Source of the DNA: Planktomarina sp.
Lineage (GTDB): Bacteria > Pseudomonadota > Alphaproteobacteria > Rhodobacterales > Rhodobacteraceae
Reading direction: 5' to 3'
DNA: 64,000 nucleotides
NCBI GenBank assembly: GCA_020629235.1
Contig: JAHDDS010000001.1
Location: 91,399 to 155,398, forward strand
In this document: piece by piece, positions 52,280 to 61,572 of the stretch
Numbering within the stretch: the stretch's first letter is position 1
Layout of the letters: each line of letters opens with the position of its first letter
Notes under the pieces: generated by a model
Told to the model about the DNA's origin: nothing
Database searches by the model: none
Seen by the model: only the letters and a program-made list of their open reading frames with translations
Translations under genes and position numbers: made by a program

Positions 52280-53965
52280 ATGGCATCCATGACTCGGACA
52301 CACTCTGAACGCCTAACGGGCGGCCAAGCCCTTATGAAAACGCTTCTTGCCCTTGGGGCCAAGCGCGGCTTTGGCGTGCCGGGGGAAAGTTACCTGGAAG
52401 TCTTGGACGCCATGTTTGATGCGCCAGATTTTGCATTCACCGTGACGCGAAATGAAGGCGGGGCCGCGTTCATGGCAGAAGCTTGGGCCAGGCTGACCGG
52501 CCAGGTGGGGCTGTGCTTTGTGACCCGCGGGCCTGGGGCCACCAACGCCAGCATCGGCGTGCACACGGCCATGCAAGGATCGACGCCGATGATCCTGTTC
52601 GTGGGGCAGGTGGGGTTGGATCATCAAGGGTACGAAGCGTTCCAGGAAGTGGACTATCGCCAAATGTTCGCCCCCCTGGCAAAGCACACAATTGAAATTG
52701 CCGATCCTGCCCGTGTCCCGGAGACAGTTTTGAAGGCCTGGACCCTTGCCCAGTCTGGGCGGCCAGGCCCTGTGGTGGTGGCCCTGCCGGAAGATATGCT
52801 GCGGGCCGAAGCGGATGTTATCATCCCGCAAGGTCCCATCCATGTGGACCAGGCCGCCCCCACGGACCGCAGTGTTGACGCCATCGGGGACCTGCTGCGC
52901 ACCAGCAAGCGGCCCGTTTTGCTGGTGGGCGGGGCAGGCTTTGACGGGCCTGCGAAGGCCGCGCTGGCCGCGTTTCAATCCAAGACAGGCATCCCCGTAG
53001 TGTGCGCGTTTCGGTATCACTGGGTGTTTGACAACACCCACCCCGGTTTTGTGGGCGAAGCGGGTGTGGGCATGACACCCAACACCCGCCGCGTGTTGCA
53101 ACAGGCTGATTTGATCATCGCCGCGGGAACGCGATTTGGGGAAATGACGACCGATGCCTTCACCTTGTTCGGTCCAGATCGCGGTGAACAGAAGATCGTT
53201 CATGCCCATCCGTCGGCGGATGAATTTGGCAAAGTGGTGCAGGCTGATTTGGCGGTTCAGTCCCACACAGGTCCGTTTTTTGCGGCCCTGGCGAAGGCGG
53301 GACAGGGCGCACCGCACTTAGATCAAACCTGGGCAAACCTGGCCCGCGATGGATACATCCAAAGCCAGCAAGCGCCGCCGCAGCCTGGCGATTTGGACAT
53401 GGGGCAGGTGACCCTGCATGTGCGCAATGCCATGGATTCCAATGCCATTGTGACCAGTGGGGCAGGCAACTTCGCCATTTGGACCAACAAATTCATCTCC
53501 TACGGCCCGGACCAAATCTTGCTGGCCCCACAGTCGGGGGCCATGGGATACGGATTGCCCGCGGCGGTGGCGGCCAAAATCGAACACCCAGACCGCCAGG
53601 TGATCTGTTACTGTGGGGACGGTGATTTTCAAATGAACTGTCAGGAGTTGGGCACCGCGATGCAGGCGGGTGCGGGGCCTGTAATTTTGGTGGTGAACAA
53701 CGGCACCTATGGCACCATTCGCATGCACCAAGAAAAGCACCATCCCAAACGCGTCAGCGGCACGGATTTGAAGAACCCCGATTTCGCGGCCATGGCGCAG
53801 GCTTATGGGATGTTCGGTGCACAAGTCACGCGGACGCAAGACTTTGCGGCTGCCTTTGCCCAAGCTTTGGCAGACCCCCGTGGCGCAGTGATTGATCTGG
53901 TGGTGGATCAAAGCGCGATCACCCCGCGCCTGACGATTAAGCAGTTGCAGAATTCCAGCCGCTAA
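52280..53965 (+). CDS. Thiamine diphosphate-dependent enzyme (acetolactate synthase-like)
   Basis: A 561-residue ThDP enzyme with the three canonical domains. The cofactor Glu is in VTRNEGGAAFMAEAWARLTG (about 55-74), the central domain has PVLLVGGAGFDGPAKAALAA (about 209), and the ThDP-Mg motif is CGDGDFQMNCQELGTAMQAG ending VVNNGTYG (about 444-477). It lacks obvious acetolactate-synthase operon partners (ilvH), so it may act on another 2-oxo acid or be a sulfoacetaldehyde- or glyoxylate-type enzyme. ATG 52280 and 52289 are both possible. It precedes potF by 71 bases. Confidence 0.85.
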   Translation: MASMTRTHSERLTGGQALMKTLLALGAKRGFGVPGESYLEVLDAMFDAPDFAFTVTRNEGGAAFMAEAWARLTGQVGLCFVTRGPGATNASIGVHTAMQGSTPMILFVGQVGLDHQGYEAFQEVDYRQMFAPLAKHTIEIADPARVPETVLKAWTLAQSGRPGPVVVALPEDMLRAEADVIIPQGPIHVDQAAPTDRSVDAIGDLLRTSKRPVLLVGGAGFDGPAKAALAAFQSKTGIPVVCAFRYHWVFDNTHPGFVGEAGVGMTPNTRRVLQQADLIIAAGTRFGEMTTDAFTLFGPDRGEQKIVHAHPSADEFGKVVQADLAVQSHTGPFFAALAKAGQGAPHLDQTWANLARDGYIQSQQAPPQPGDLDMGQVTLHVRNAMDSNAIVTSGAGNFAIWTNKFISYGPDQILLAPQSGAMGYGLPAAVAAKIEHPDRQVICYCGDGDFQMNCQELGTAMQAGAGPVILVVNNGTYGTIRMHQEKHHPKRVSGTDLKNPDFAAMAQAYGMFGAQVTRTQDFAAAFAQALADPRGAVIDLVVDQSAITPRLTIKQLQNSSR

Positions 53966-54036
53966 ACCGCGAATCCTGTTGCTTTTTTTCCATGGCAAGA
54001 CAAACTGCTTTGGGAAATCTTAATGGGGGTCATTCC

Positions 54037-55122
54037 ATGCGTTTGCATATCACAACAGCCTTTGCCGCGCTGGTCGCGGGCACATCCGTCGCTATGGCAG
54101 AAGAGGTTCGGGTCTATAACTGGTCCGACTACATCGAAGAAAGCCTGCTGGGCAAATTCACCGAAGAGACCGGCATCAAGATCATCTATGATGTTTTTGA
54201 TTCCAACGAGGTATTGGAAACCAAGCTTCTGGCTGGTGGCACGGGATACGACGTGGTTGTGCCGTCTGCATCGTTCCTGCAGCGTCAGATCCAGGCAGGC
54301 GTGTTCCAGCCTTTGGATAAATCCAAGCTGTCTAACTATGGCAACCTGTGGGGCGAAATCCAGGACCGCACGGCAGTCTATGACCCCGACGGTCAGTATT
54401 CCGTAAACTATATGTGGGGCACCACAGGGATCGGGTACAACGTTGAAAAGGTGAAAGCCGCTTTGGGCGCTGACGCTGATTTGGCCAGTCTGTCCATGAT
54501 TTTTGATCCCGCGAATGCGGAAAAGCTGGCTTCCTGCGGGTTCTATATGCTGGACGCCCCGACGGAGGTTCTGCCTGCCGCCATGGCATACTTGGGCAAA
54601 GACGCCACCAGCCAAGACCCTGCTGATTTGGAAGCTGCGACCGAAGTTTTGGCGGCTATCCGTCCCCACATCACCAAATTCGACAGCTCTGAATATATTT
54701 CGGCCTTGGCCAACGGGGAAATCTGCGTGGCGTTTGGGTGGTCTGGCGACGTGTTCCAAGCCCAATTCCGCGCGTCTGAAGCGGAAAACGGCGTTGAAAT
54801 CGCATACTCTATCCCGTCGGAAGGGGCCTTGATGTGGTTTGACCAATTCGCCATCCCGGCGGATGCCCCCAACGCGGATGCGGCCCACAAGTTCATCGAC
54901 TTCATGTTGAACGCTGAAAATTCTGCGGCGGCATCGAATTATGTCTACTATGCCAGCGGCAACGAAGCGGCCCAGCCAATGTTGGAAGAAGACCTGATCG
55001 GCGATCCGGCGATTTATCCTGATGCACCGACCTTGGCCAATCTGTACACCTTGGAAGCGTTTCCGCCCAAGTTCCAACGCCTGGTGACGCGCGCTTGGAC
55101 AAAAATCAAATCCGGTCTGTAA
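54037..55122 (+). CDS. potF: Putrescine-type ABC transporter substrate-binding protein PotF
   Basis: A 361-residue periplasmic protein with signal peptide (MRLHITTAFAALVAGTSVAMA). VRVYNWSDYIEE and GIKIIYDVFDSNEVLETKLL (about 46-65) match Escherichia coli PotF closely, as do VFQPLDKSKLSNYGNL, WGTTGIGYNVEKVKAALG and the ligand-site region ICVAFGWSGDVFQAQFRASE (about 228-247). Putrescine, or a related diamine, is the likely ligand. It heads the potFGHI operon; a 10-bp hairpin separates it from potG. Confidence 0.92.
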   Translation: MRLHITTAFAALVAGTSVAMAEEVRVYNWSDYIEESLLGKFTEETGIKIIYDVFDSNEVLETKLLAGGTGYDVVVPSASFLQRQIQAGVFQPLDKSKLSNYGNLWGEIQDRTAVYDPDGQYSVNYMWGTTGIGYNVEKVKAALGADADLASLSMIFDPANAEKLASCGFYMLDAPTEVLPAAMAYLGKDATSQDPADLEAATEVLAAIRPHITKFDSSEYISALANGEICVAFGWSGDVFQAQFRASEAENGVEIAYSIPSEGALMWFDQFAIPADAPNADAAHKFIDFMLNAENSAAASNYVYYASGNEAAQPMLEEDLIGDPAIYPDAPTLANLYTLEAFPPKFQRLVTRAWTKIKSGL

Positions 55123-55131
55123 GGACCTGTC

Positions 55132-55156
55132 AGGCCGTCCCACCCAGGGGCGGCCT
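55132..55156 (+). promoter_or_regulatory. Intercistronic hairpin between potF and potG
   Basis: AGGCCGTCCC (55132-55141) pairs with GGGGCGGCCT (55147-55156) around ACCCA, ten pairs with one G-U, followed by TCTTT. It starts nine bases after the potF stop and lies 18 bases before the potG ATG. It is likely a partial terminator or mRNA-stabilising hairpin that keeps PotF in excess. Confidence 0.7.
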
Positions 55157-55173
55157 TCTTTGCAGGATCGCCC

Positions 55174-56277
55174 ATGTCTGACAACGCACCGTTCGCACCC
55201 TGGGATGATCCCGGTGCCACGCCTTTGATATCCTACAAAAGCGTCACCAAAGAGTTCGGCAATTTCACTGCGATTGATGCGATCGACTTGGATATTTTCG
55301 CGGGCGAATTCTTTGCCCTGTTGGGGCCATCGGGCTGCGGTAAGACGACATTGATGCGCATGCTTGCAGGGTTCGAAGCCCCCACCGCTGGCCAGATCGT
55401 ATTGGCGGGGCAGGACCTGGCGGGTGTTCCGGCCAACCAACGCCCTGTGAACATGATGTTCCAATCCTATGCACTGTTTCCCCACATGAATGTCTGGGAC
55501 AACATTGCCTTTGGCCTGCGCCGCGACGGGTTGCCCAAGGACCAGATCGCCGCCCGCGTGGAAGACATGCTGCGCCTGGTGCAGCTGCAAAAATTCGCCA
55601 AGCGCAAACCCGATGCCATTTCCGGTGGCCAGCGCCAGCGCGTTGCGTTGGCACGGTCCTTGGCCAAGGCCCCCAAAGTGTTGCTGTTGGACGAACCCCT
55701 GGGCGCTTTGGACAAAAAGTTGCGCCAAGAAACGCAGTTCGAACTTGTGGACATCCAAGAAAAGACCGGCACCACCTTCATGATCGTCACCCACGACCAG
55801 GAAGAGGCGATGACCGTCAGCACCCGCATCGCCGTGATGGACGAAGGGGTGATCAAACAAATCGATACACCCGCAACTTTGTATGAAGCCCCCAACAGCC
55901 GATACGTGGCCGACTTTGTGGGCGATGTGAACCTGATCGAAGGGGATTGGCGCGGCGATGCGTTGCACTGGGCCGACGGGCAAGCGCCCTTGGCCGTGAC
56001 CAGCGATGCGGCCCCAGGCCAAGCCTGGTTGGCGCTGCGCCCCGAAAAGATTGCCATTTCGAAAGATAAGCCGGACGCCGCGAATACTGTGCCGGGGCAG
56101 GTGATCGACATCGCATACCTTGGCAATCTGTCCACCTATGTGGTGGAAATTCCAGGGGGTCAAAAGATCCGCGCCCAGGCCACCAATGCCCGACGTCTGT
56201 CGCGGCGTGATATCACGTGGGAAGACAAGGTGTGGCTGTCATGGACGGCCACCGCTGGTTTGGTGTTGACCGAATGA
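55174..56277 (+). CDS. potG: Polyamine ABC transporter ATPase PotG
   Basis: A 367-residue ATPase with Walker A GPSGCGKTTLM (about residue 50), Q-loop MMFQSYALFPHMNVW (about 93), signature ISGGQRQRVALARSLAK (about 149), Walker B LLLDEPLGALDKK (about 173) and H-loop IVTHDQEEAMT (about 206). A TOBE domain (about 290-365) follows. It sits between potF and potH, whose ATG overlaps its TGA by four bases. Confidence 0.93.
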   Translation: MSDNAPFAPWDDPGATPLISYKSVTKEFGNFTAIDAIDLDIFAGEFFALLGPSGCGKTTLMRMLAGFEAPTAGQIVLAGQDLAGVPANQRPVNMMFQSYALFPHMNVWDNIAFGLRRDGLPKDQIAARVEDMLRLVQLQKFAKRKPDAISGGQRQRVALARSLAKAPKVLLLDEPLGALDKKLRQETQFELVDIQEKTGTTFMIVTHDQEEAMTVSTRIAVMDEGVIKQIDTPATLYEAPNSRYVADFVGDVNLIEGDWRGDALHWADGQAPLAVTSDAAPGQAWLALRPEKIAISKDKPDAANTVPGQVIDIAYLGNLSTYVVEIPGGQKIRAQATNARRLSRRDITWEDKVWLSWTATAGLVLTE

Positions 56278-57146
56278 AGCGTATCGTTTTGTGGCCGCCT
56301 TATGTCTGGCTGTTGATCCTGTTTTTGCTGCCCTTCGCGTTGGTGTTTAAAATCGCCCTGTCGGACATGGCCATCGCAATCCCGCCCTATACCCCCACCT
56401 TTGATCTGACCGACCCGGGCAGCTGGGGCGCAACCATTGCGGCGTTTGATTTTGAAAACTTCCAATGGTTGCTGGACGATGCGCTGTATTACACCGCCTA
56501 TCTTTCATCGCTGCGGATCGCGTTCTTTTCCACTGTGTTGGCACTGTTGATCGGGTATCCCATGGCCTATGCCATGGCGCGGGCACCGGTGCAGTGGCGG
56601 CCGGTTCTGATGATGCTGGTGATCTTGCCCTTTTGGTCCAGCTTTTTGATCCGCATCTATGCTTGGATCGGCATCCTGTCGAACGAAGGGTTTCTGAACA
56701 TGGTGCTGGGCTGGGTGGGCATCCCGCCTTTGGCAATCATCAACACCAACACGGCCGTCTATATCGGCCTGGTCTATGCCTATCTTCCGTTCATGATCTT
56801 GCCCATCTATGCCAGTTTGGACCGCTTGGACCCAAGCCTGTTGGAAGCGGCCGAGGATTTGGGGTGTTCGCGGGCTGAAGCGTTCTGGCGCATCACCGTG
56901 CCCTTGTCCAAAGCGGGCATCCTGGCGGGGTGTTTTTTGGTCTTCATCCCGGTGGTGGGGGAATACATCGTGCCCAGTTTGCTGGGGGGATCCAACACGT
57001 TGATGATCGGTAAAGTCCTGGTGGAGGAATTCTTCAACAACCGGGATTGGCCCGTGGCATCTGCCGTGGCTGTGGTCTTGCTGTTCGTTCTGGTGATCCC
57101 CATCGTGTTGTTTCAGCGGTCCGCCGAACGGGGGGACAGCGCATGA
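56274..57146 (+). CDS. potH: Polyamine ABC transporter permease PotH
   Basis: A 290-residue permease with six transmembrane helices, normal PotH length, starting MKRIVLWPPYVWLLILFLLP. The ATPase-contact loop is LLEAAEDLGCSRAEAFWRIT (about 189-208), and the IPVVGEYIVPSLLGG segment is typical of PotB/PotH. It is coupled to potG and potI by ATGA overlaps (56274-56277 and 57143-57146). Confidence 0.93.
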   Translation: MKRIVLWPPYVWLLILFLLPFALVFKIALSDMAIAIPPYTPTFDLTDPGSWGATIAAFDFENFQWLLDDALYYTAYLSSLRIAFFSTVLALLIGYPMAYAMARAPVQWRPVLMMLVILPFWSSFLIRIYAWIGILSNEGFLNMVLGWVGIPPLAIINTNTAVYIGLVYAYLPFMILPIYASLDRLDPSLLEAAEDLGCSRAEAFWRITVPLSKAGILAGCFLVFIPVVGEYIVPSLLGGSNTLMIGKVLVEEFFNNRDWPVASAVAVVLLFVLVIPIVLFQRSAERGDSA

Positions 57147-57922
57147 AGATGTCCCGCTTTAACGTGATTTCCCTAACCCTGGGCTTTGCGTTTTTGTACC
57201 TGCCGATCCTGATCTTGATCGTCTATTCCTTCAACGAAAGCCGTCTTGTGACGGTGTGGGGCGGGTTTTCGACGAAATGGTACGGGGTTTTGTTCCAAGA
57301 TGAACGCTTTCTTGGGGCGGCCTGGGTCACGTTTTACGTGGCGTTCATTTCCGCATCCATCGCCACAATCCTGGGCACCATGGCGGCCTATGTCTTGGTG
57401 CGGGGCGCGAAGTTTCGCGGGCGCACGTTGTTTTCGGGCATGATCTATGCGCCCCTTGTGATGCCAGAAGTGATCACCGGTTTGTCGCTGCTGCTTTTGT
57501 TTATATCCATCGGATTGGACCGGGGCGGTTTCACAATCATCTTGGCCCATGCGACCTTTTCCATGTGTTATGTCAGCGTTGTGGTGTCGTCCCGCCTTGT
57601 CAGCTTTGACCGGTCGCTGGAAGAAGCCGCTTTGGACCTGGGCGCCACACCCTGGCAAGCGTTCCGCCTTGTCACCTTGCCCATCATCGCGCCCGCTGTG
57701 GCGGCGGGGTGGTTGCTTGGGTTCACCTTATCGCTGGATGATCTGGTGATTGCCAGCTTCGTGTCAGGGCCCGGGGCCACCACATTGCCGATGCGGATTT
57801 TTTCGGAAGTTCGCTTGGGCGTCAGCCCCAAGATCAACGCCCTGTCCGCGATCCTTATTGGGATGGTGGCTTTGGGGGTGATTGTGGCGTCGCTGACCAC
57901 CAAACGCCGCGCCATGGCGTAG
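57143..57922 (+). CDS. potI: Polyamine ABC transporter permease PotI
   Basis: A 259-residue permease with six transmembrane helices. FLYLPILILIVYSFNESRLV (about residues 15-34) and the contact loop LEEAALDLGATPWQAFRLVT (about 158-177), then GFTLSLDDLVIASFVSGPGA, match PotC/PotI. It is the last gene of the importer. A 12-base perfect palindrome GGGGTTAACCCC (57926-57937) lies between its stop and the convergent aminotransferase stop at 57941. Confidence 0.93.
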   Translation: MKMSRFNVISLTLGFAFLYLPILILIVYSFNESRLVTVWGGFSTKWYGVLFQDERFLGAAWVTFYVAFISASIATILGTMAAYVLVRGAKFRGRTLFSGMIYAPLVMPEVITGLSLLLLFISIGLDRGGFTIILAHATFSMCYVSVVVSSRLVSFDRSLEEAALDLGATPWQAFRLVTLPIIAPAVAAGWLLGFTLSLDDLVIASFVSGPGATTLPMRIFSEVRLGVSPKINALSAILIGMVALGVIVASLTTKRRAMA

Positions 57923-57940
57923 GACGGGGTTAACCCCACC

Positions 57941-58858
57941 TTACTTGGAAATTTCCCGCGCCACCAAATCCTTATACAACTTCTGAATCCGCGCCATGAC
58001 GGGCCGCGTTCCGTCGCCAATGGGCTTGCCATCAATCTCTGCGACGGGCGTCTGCGCGCCGAACGTTCCGGTCAAAAACGCCTCTGACGCGCCATAAGCT
58101 TCGTACAAGCTGAAGTTTTTCTCGAACACAGGGATTCCATCAGCCCGGCACAGGTCGATCACCTTCTGCCGGGTCACGCCGTTCATGCAGTAATCGCCCG
58201 TGCTGGTCCAAACTTCGCCGCGCCGGACGATGAAAAAGTTACAAGCGTTGGTGGTGTTCACAAACCCATGGGGGTCCAGCATCAGCCCTTCGTCCGCGCC
58301 CGCCTGTTCTGCCTGTAAGCACGCAATCACGCAGTTCAGCTTGGAATGGCTGTTGAACTTGGCGTCCTGTGCCATGGGCAAACCGCGCACCTGTGGGACC
58401 GTGGCCAGGCGGATGCCTGTGCTTTGCAGGCTGTCCACGGGTCTGGAATGTTCCATGATGATCACGACCGTGGGTCCAGACTGCGACAGGGCAGGGTGCT
58501 GGAACGGTTTCACTTTCACCCCACGCGTGACCATCAAGCGGCAGTGCACATCTGTGTGCATGTCGTTCGCCGCAGCCGTCTGCGCCAGGGCCTCCGCCAC
58601 GCCTGCGCGGTCCATACCAATGTCCAGTGACACGGCTTTGCAACTGTCGAACAGACGGTCCATGTGATCGTCGAAGAAGGCCCAGTGCCCGTCATATAGG
58701 CGCATCCCTTCCCACATGCCGTCGCCCAACAGGAACCCGCTGTCATAGACGCTGATCTTGGCATCGTCGCGGTGCACGATGTCGCCGTTCACAAAAATCT
58801 TAATGTCGCGGTTGCGGTCGTCGTCTTCGGCGCTGTGGGTGCTGGATCTGTCCGTCAT
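57941..58858 (-). CDS. Class IV aminotransferase (BCAT/D-amino acid aminotransferase-like)
   Basis: A 305-residue fold-type IV PLP enzyme. FVNGDIVHRDDAKISVYDSG (about 22-41) and DGMWEGMRLYDGH open the small domain, FNSHSKLNCVIA (about 166-177) carries the Schiff-base Lys, and GFVNTTNACNFFIV and GVTRQKVIDLCR (about 225) bind the cofactor phosphate. The branch is closer to generic class IV transaminases of Rhodobacterales than to IlvE. It lies four bases after the MmgE/PrpD gene, implying co-transcription, and faces the pot operon, so diamine- or amino-acid-derived amino groups are plausible substrates. Confidence 0.85.
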   Translation of the reverse strand: MTDRSSTHSAEDDDRNRDIKIFVNGDIVHRDDAKISVYDSGFLLGDGMWEGMRLYDGHWAFFDDHMDRLFDSCKAVSLDIGMDRAGVAEALAQTAAANDMHTDVHCRLMVTRGVKVKPFQHPALSQSGPTVVIIMEHSRPVDSLQSTGIRLATVPQVRGLPMAQDAKFNSHSKLNCVIACLQAEQAGADEGLMLDPHGFVNTTNACNFFIVRRGEVWTSTGDYCMNGVTRQKVIDLCRADGIPVFEKNFSLYEAYGASEAFLTGTFGAQTPVAEIDGKPIGDGTRPVMARIQKLYKDLVAREISK

Positions 58859-58862
58859 GGCA

Positions 58863-60152
58863 TCAGCTTGTCAGCGCGCGCCAGACATCGCAAGCCGGCA
58901 GATCATCCAACTTTGACCAAAGCGCCCAAATGGCGGGCCCTTGCTGGGGCATCAGCGCGGTGGCCTTGGCGCGCAGCTTTTCTGCCAGAACTGTGTTTGG
59001 CAATGGGGTGGCCAAATCGTGCTGCAGGACCTGGATCGTGCCGTCGCGCAACGTCACGTGCCCTGCGCATTGCAGGTCGGTCAGGCTGTCGTCCCCCACC
59101 ACCGTGACCCGGTCTGCAAAATCGGCCAAGGCCGGGTCTTGGGCGCAGGCGTCGCTGAACGTCGTCCTGTCCCCCAAAACATCCCCGCGCAGCGCCATGC
59201 CCGCCAGCCAGGCATAGCTGAACTTTACTTCCAGCCCGGTGCGCGGCGATTTGACGTCGCACACCTGCAGCCATCGGGGGTTGGTGCGCAGCGTAAGCCC
59301 CTGCACATCGGCCATTTGATACGGCCCTGCCAGCAAGGCTTCGATCATGGCATGGGTACCGTGGCAGCAGGCATAGAATTTATAAAGGTTGTCTTCAAAG
59401 AAGAACCCCGCTGGCGCTTCCAAAGGGTGGGAAGAACCTGCGTGGTGGGTGGCCAAAAACCCCTGGGCACCGTCCAGCCCATCATCGGCGGATGTCATCC
59501 CCAGTTGGGCCAGGACGGCGCATTCCACACCGTTCGCCGCTGCGTTGCCAGCGTTCCAAGGCTTGCCCATGGTTCCGAACTGGGACTTCAGGCCAGCCGC
59601 CCGGGTGGCACACAGCCCCAAAGCTGCCCGCATCTGGGGCCGGTCCAATCCCAGGACACGGCCTGCGGCCACGGTTGCCCCGAAGGCACCGGCCGTTGCG
59701 GTTTGGTGAAAGCCTGCGTTGTAGTGGGTTGCCCCCAACTGCAATCCGATCCGAATGGCAGCTTCCGCCCCCACAAGGAAAGCCGCCAGGACGTGGCGTA
59801 ATGGGGCATCCTTGGCTTCGCCCATGGCCAAGGCGGCGGGATAAATGGCCACCGACAAATGGCCCACATGGGCAAAATGCGTGTCGTCAAAATCCAACGC
59901 GTGGGACGCGGTGCCATTGACCAAGGCCGCCATGCGTGCGGGGGCACGGGACCCGTCAAACAGCGTTGCAGCGGGGGTGCCGCCTTCCATGGCAGCAAAG
60001 GCGTGCAGCTTTTGTGCCACCGGTTCACAAGCACCGGCATATCCGCACACCAGCCAGTCCAAGAACGACAGCTTTGCCTTTGCCAATGCCCCCGCAGGCA
60101 AATCGGCAGAAGGCGTTTGCGCCAAATCCAAAATGTGGTCCATCAAACCCAT
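58863..60152 (-). CDS. MmgE/PrpD family protein
   Basis: A 429-residue MmgE/PrpD-family protein (2-methylcitrate dehydratase fold, also iminodisuccinate epimerase and itaconate-type enzymes). ASHALDFDDTHFAHVGHLSV (about 79-98) is the family signature, GAEAAIRIGLQLGATHYNAG (about 126) and YKFYACCHGTHAMIEALLAG (about 262-281) follow. True PrpD proteins are longer (about 480 residues) and lie with prpBC, so this is probably a different dehydratase, epimerase or lyase. ATG 60152 (MGLMDHILDLAQ) is chosen. It is co-directional with the class IV aminotransferase. Confidence 0.83.
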   Translation of the reverse strand: MGLMDHILDLAQTPSADLPAGALAKAKLSFLDWLVCGYAGACEPVAQKLHAFAAMEGGTPAATLFDGSRAPARMAALVNGTASHALDFDDTHFAHVGHLSVAIYPAALAMGEAKDAPLRHVLAAFLVGAEAAIRIGLQLGATHYNAGFHQTATAGAFGATVAAGRVLGLDRPQMRAALGLCATRAAGLKSQFGTMGKPWNAGNAAANGVECAVLAQLGMTSADDGLDGAQGFLATHHAGSSHPLEAPAGFFFEDNLYKFYACCHGTHAMIEALLAGPYQMADVQGLTLRTNPRWLQVCDVKSPRTGLEVKFSYAWLAGMALRGDVLGDRTTFSDACAQDPALADFADRVTVVGDDSLTDLQCAGHVTLRDGTIQVLQHDLATPLPNTVLAEKLRAKATALMPQQGPAIWALWSKLDDLPACDVWRALTS

Positions 60153-60263
60153 GGCACACCCTTTCTGCGCCGCGACGACGCCCGAAAGAACGCCGCACAA
60201 ATCAGTCATAGGACCGGCGCAAGCGATCTGACAAGGGGCTGAATAGGATGATTGTAGAGGGGA

Positions 60264-60339
<76 letters not shown>

Positions 60340-60405
60340 ATGCAGCCGCGTGTTACGGCGGGTGGGGGGCGGGATCAAGCTAAAAAGCGCGCCGCCCCTG
60401 GAAAA

Positions 60406-60732
60406 TCAACTTTCGTCGTCGTCGGCTGGAACGTCGGCGATTTCTTCCAACGACACGTTGTCATCGTCGTCGTCATCCAAGACATCATCGCCCAAATCCA
60501 CGTCGACATCTTCGTCGTCTTCCAAAACCACTTCTTCGTCTTCAGCGGCGGTTTCTTCCAACTTTTTGCCCGCGCCATCGGCAGCATCGGCCACCATGGT
60601 GCGGCCCTTGTTGGCGTCCAGTGTCACCACTTCACCCGTATAGGGGCTGACGATGGGGTCTTTGTTCAGGTCATAGAACCGTTTGCCGGTGGTGGGGCAA
60701 AGGCGTTTGGTTCCCCATTCTTCTTTAGGCAT
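60406..60732 (-). CDS. FYDLN-acid domain protein (TIGR02300 family)
   Basis: A 108-residue protein starting MPKEEWGTKRLCPTTGKRFY and continuing DLNKDPIVSPYTGE, the defining TIGR02300 motif. The C-terminal half is a run of Asp/Glu (about residues 64-105) that is probably disordered. The N-terminal block with one Cys might bind nucleic acid or metal. The family is restricted to alphaproteobacteria and has no known function. It lies between tRNA-Ala and the divergent SprT-like gene. Confidence 0.92.
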   Translation of the reverse strand: MPKEEWGTKRLCPTTGKRFYDLNKDPIVSPYTGEVVTLDANKGRTMVADAADGAGKKLEETAAEDEEVVLEDDEDVDVDLGDDVLDDDDDDNVSLEEIADVPADDDES

Positions 60733-60819
60733 GGTGCACGTCCTTCATGATGGCGGTGACAATCGCGACCCCGTGCCATAGGATGGCCCGGGTGTCAAAG
60801 GCGTAATTGGGGCAATCGC

Positions 60820-61542
60820 GTGTGGTTTTCAACCTCTTCTTCTCGGCCCAGCCGGATTTCTGTGCCGGGCTTGCCACCGTTGGCGGTGGACGTCGTTCCA
60901 TCCGCCCGCGCCAAACGTTTGTCCTTGCGGGTGTCCCGCGCCGATGGGTCTGTGCGGTTAAGTCTGCCCAAAACCGCGACACTGAAAATGGCGGAAGACT
61001 TTGTGGCTGAAAAAGCGGCCTGGATTCGCAAACACAGCGCTGCAGCCCCCACTTTGGAACCCGTTGGTTTTGGAACCCAACTGCCCATGCGCGGCCAGAT
61101 CATGGAAGTGGTGCCGGGCAAGGGCCGCCGTGCGGTGGTGTCGGACGGGGTGATCGTCTGCCCCGGTCAAAGCCATATGGTCGGCCCCCGGGTAGCAGCG
61201 CTTTTGAAATTGGAAGCCCGCGCGGAATTGAAGGCAGCCACGGACAAATACGCCGCCATGCTTGGTAAATCGCCGAACCGCATCAGTCTGAAAGATACGC
61301 GGTCGCGGTGGGGGTCGTGTTCCAGCCAGGGCAATCTGAACTATTCCTGGCGGTTGATTATGGCCCCGCCCGCCGTGCTGGATTATGTCGCCGCGCACGA
61401 AGTGGCACATCTGGCTGTGATGGACCACAGCCCACGGTTTTGGAAAACCGTGCGGGACATGTGCCCAGGCTTTGAAGCGCAAAAAACATGGCTGCGCAGG
61501 CAAGGCGGCACTTTGCACAGCTTTGATTTCAACACCGCTTGA
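60820..61542 (+). CDS. SprT/YgjP-like zinc metalloprotease
   Basis: A 240-residue DUF45/WLM-type protein. ISLKDTRSRWGSCSSQGNLN (about 155-174) and YVAAHEVAHLAVMDHSPRFW (about 188-207, HExxH plus downstream His) are the YgjP-like signature. The start is uncertain: GTG 60820 gives 240 residues and GTG 60862 (VPGLPPLAV) is nearer the conserved region. The biological substrate is unknown. It is divergent from the FYDLN gene. Confidence 0.86.
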   Translation: MWFSTSSSRPSRISVPGLPPLAVDVVPSARAKRLSLRVSRADGSVRLSLPKTATLKMAEDFVAEKAAWIRKHSAAAPTLEPVGFGTQLPMRGQIMEVVPGKGRRAVVSDGVIVCPGQSHMVGPRVAALLKLEARAELKAATDKYAAMLGKSPNRISLKDTRSRWGSCSSQGNLNYSWRLIMAPPAVLDYVAAHEVAHLAVMDHSPRFWKTVRDMCPGFEAQKTWLRRQGGTLHSFDFNTA

Positions 61543-61572
61543 CCCAGTCAAAAATGTGATCACACTGGACCC

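Noticed and set aside
53962..56163. 733-codon open frame on the minus strand
   Set aside because: It runs antisense through potF and potG, whose motifs are complete. The product has no recognisable domain; it reflects the biased codon use of the real genes.
30292..57922. The two polyamine-type importers as a recent duplication
   Set aside because: Gene order differs (ATPase first versus binding protein first), and the permeases differ in length and architecture, so they are separate systems.
58863..60152. Propionate (methylcitrate) pathway PrpD
   Set aside because: The protein is MmgE/PrpD-like but shorter than PrpD and has no prpB or prpC neighbour, so a specific PrpD call is not justified.
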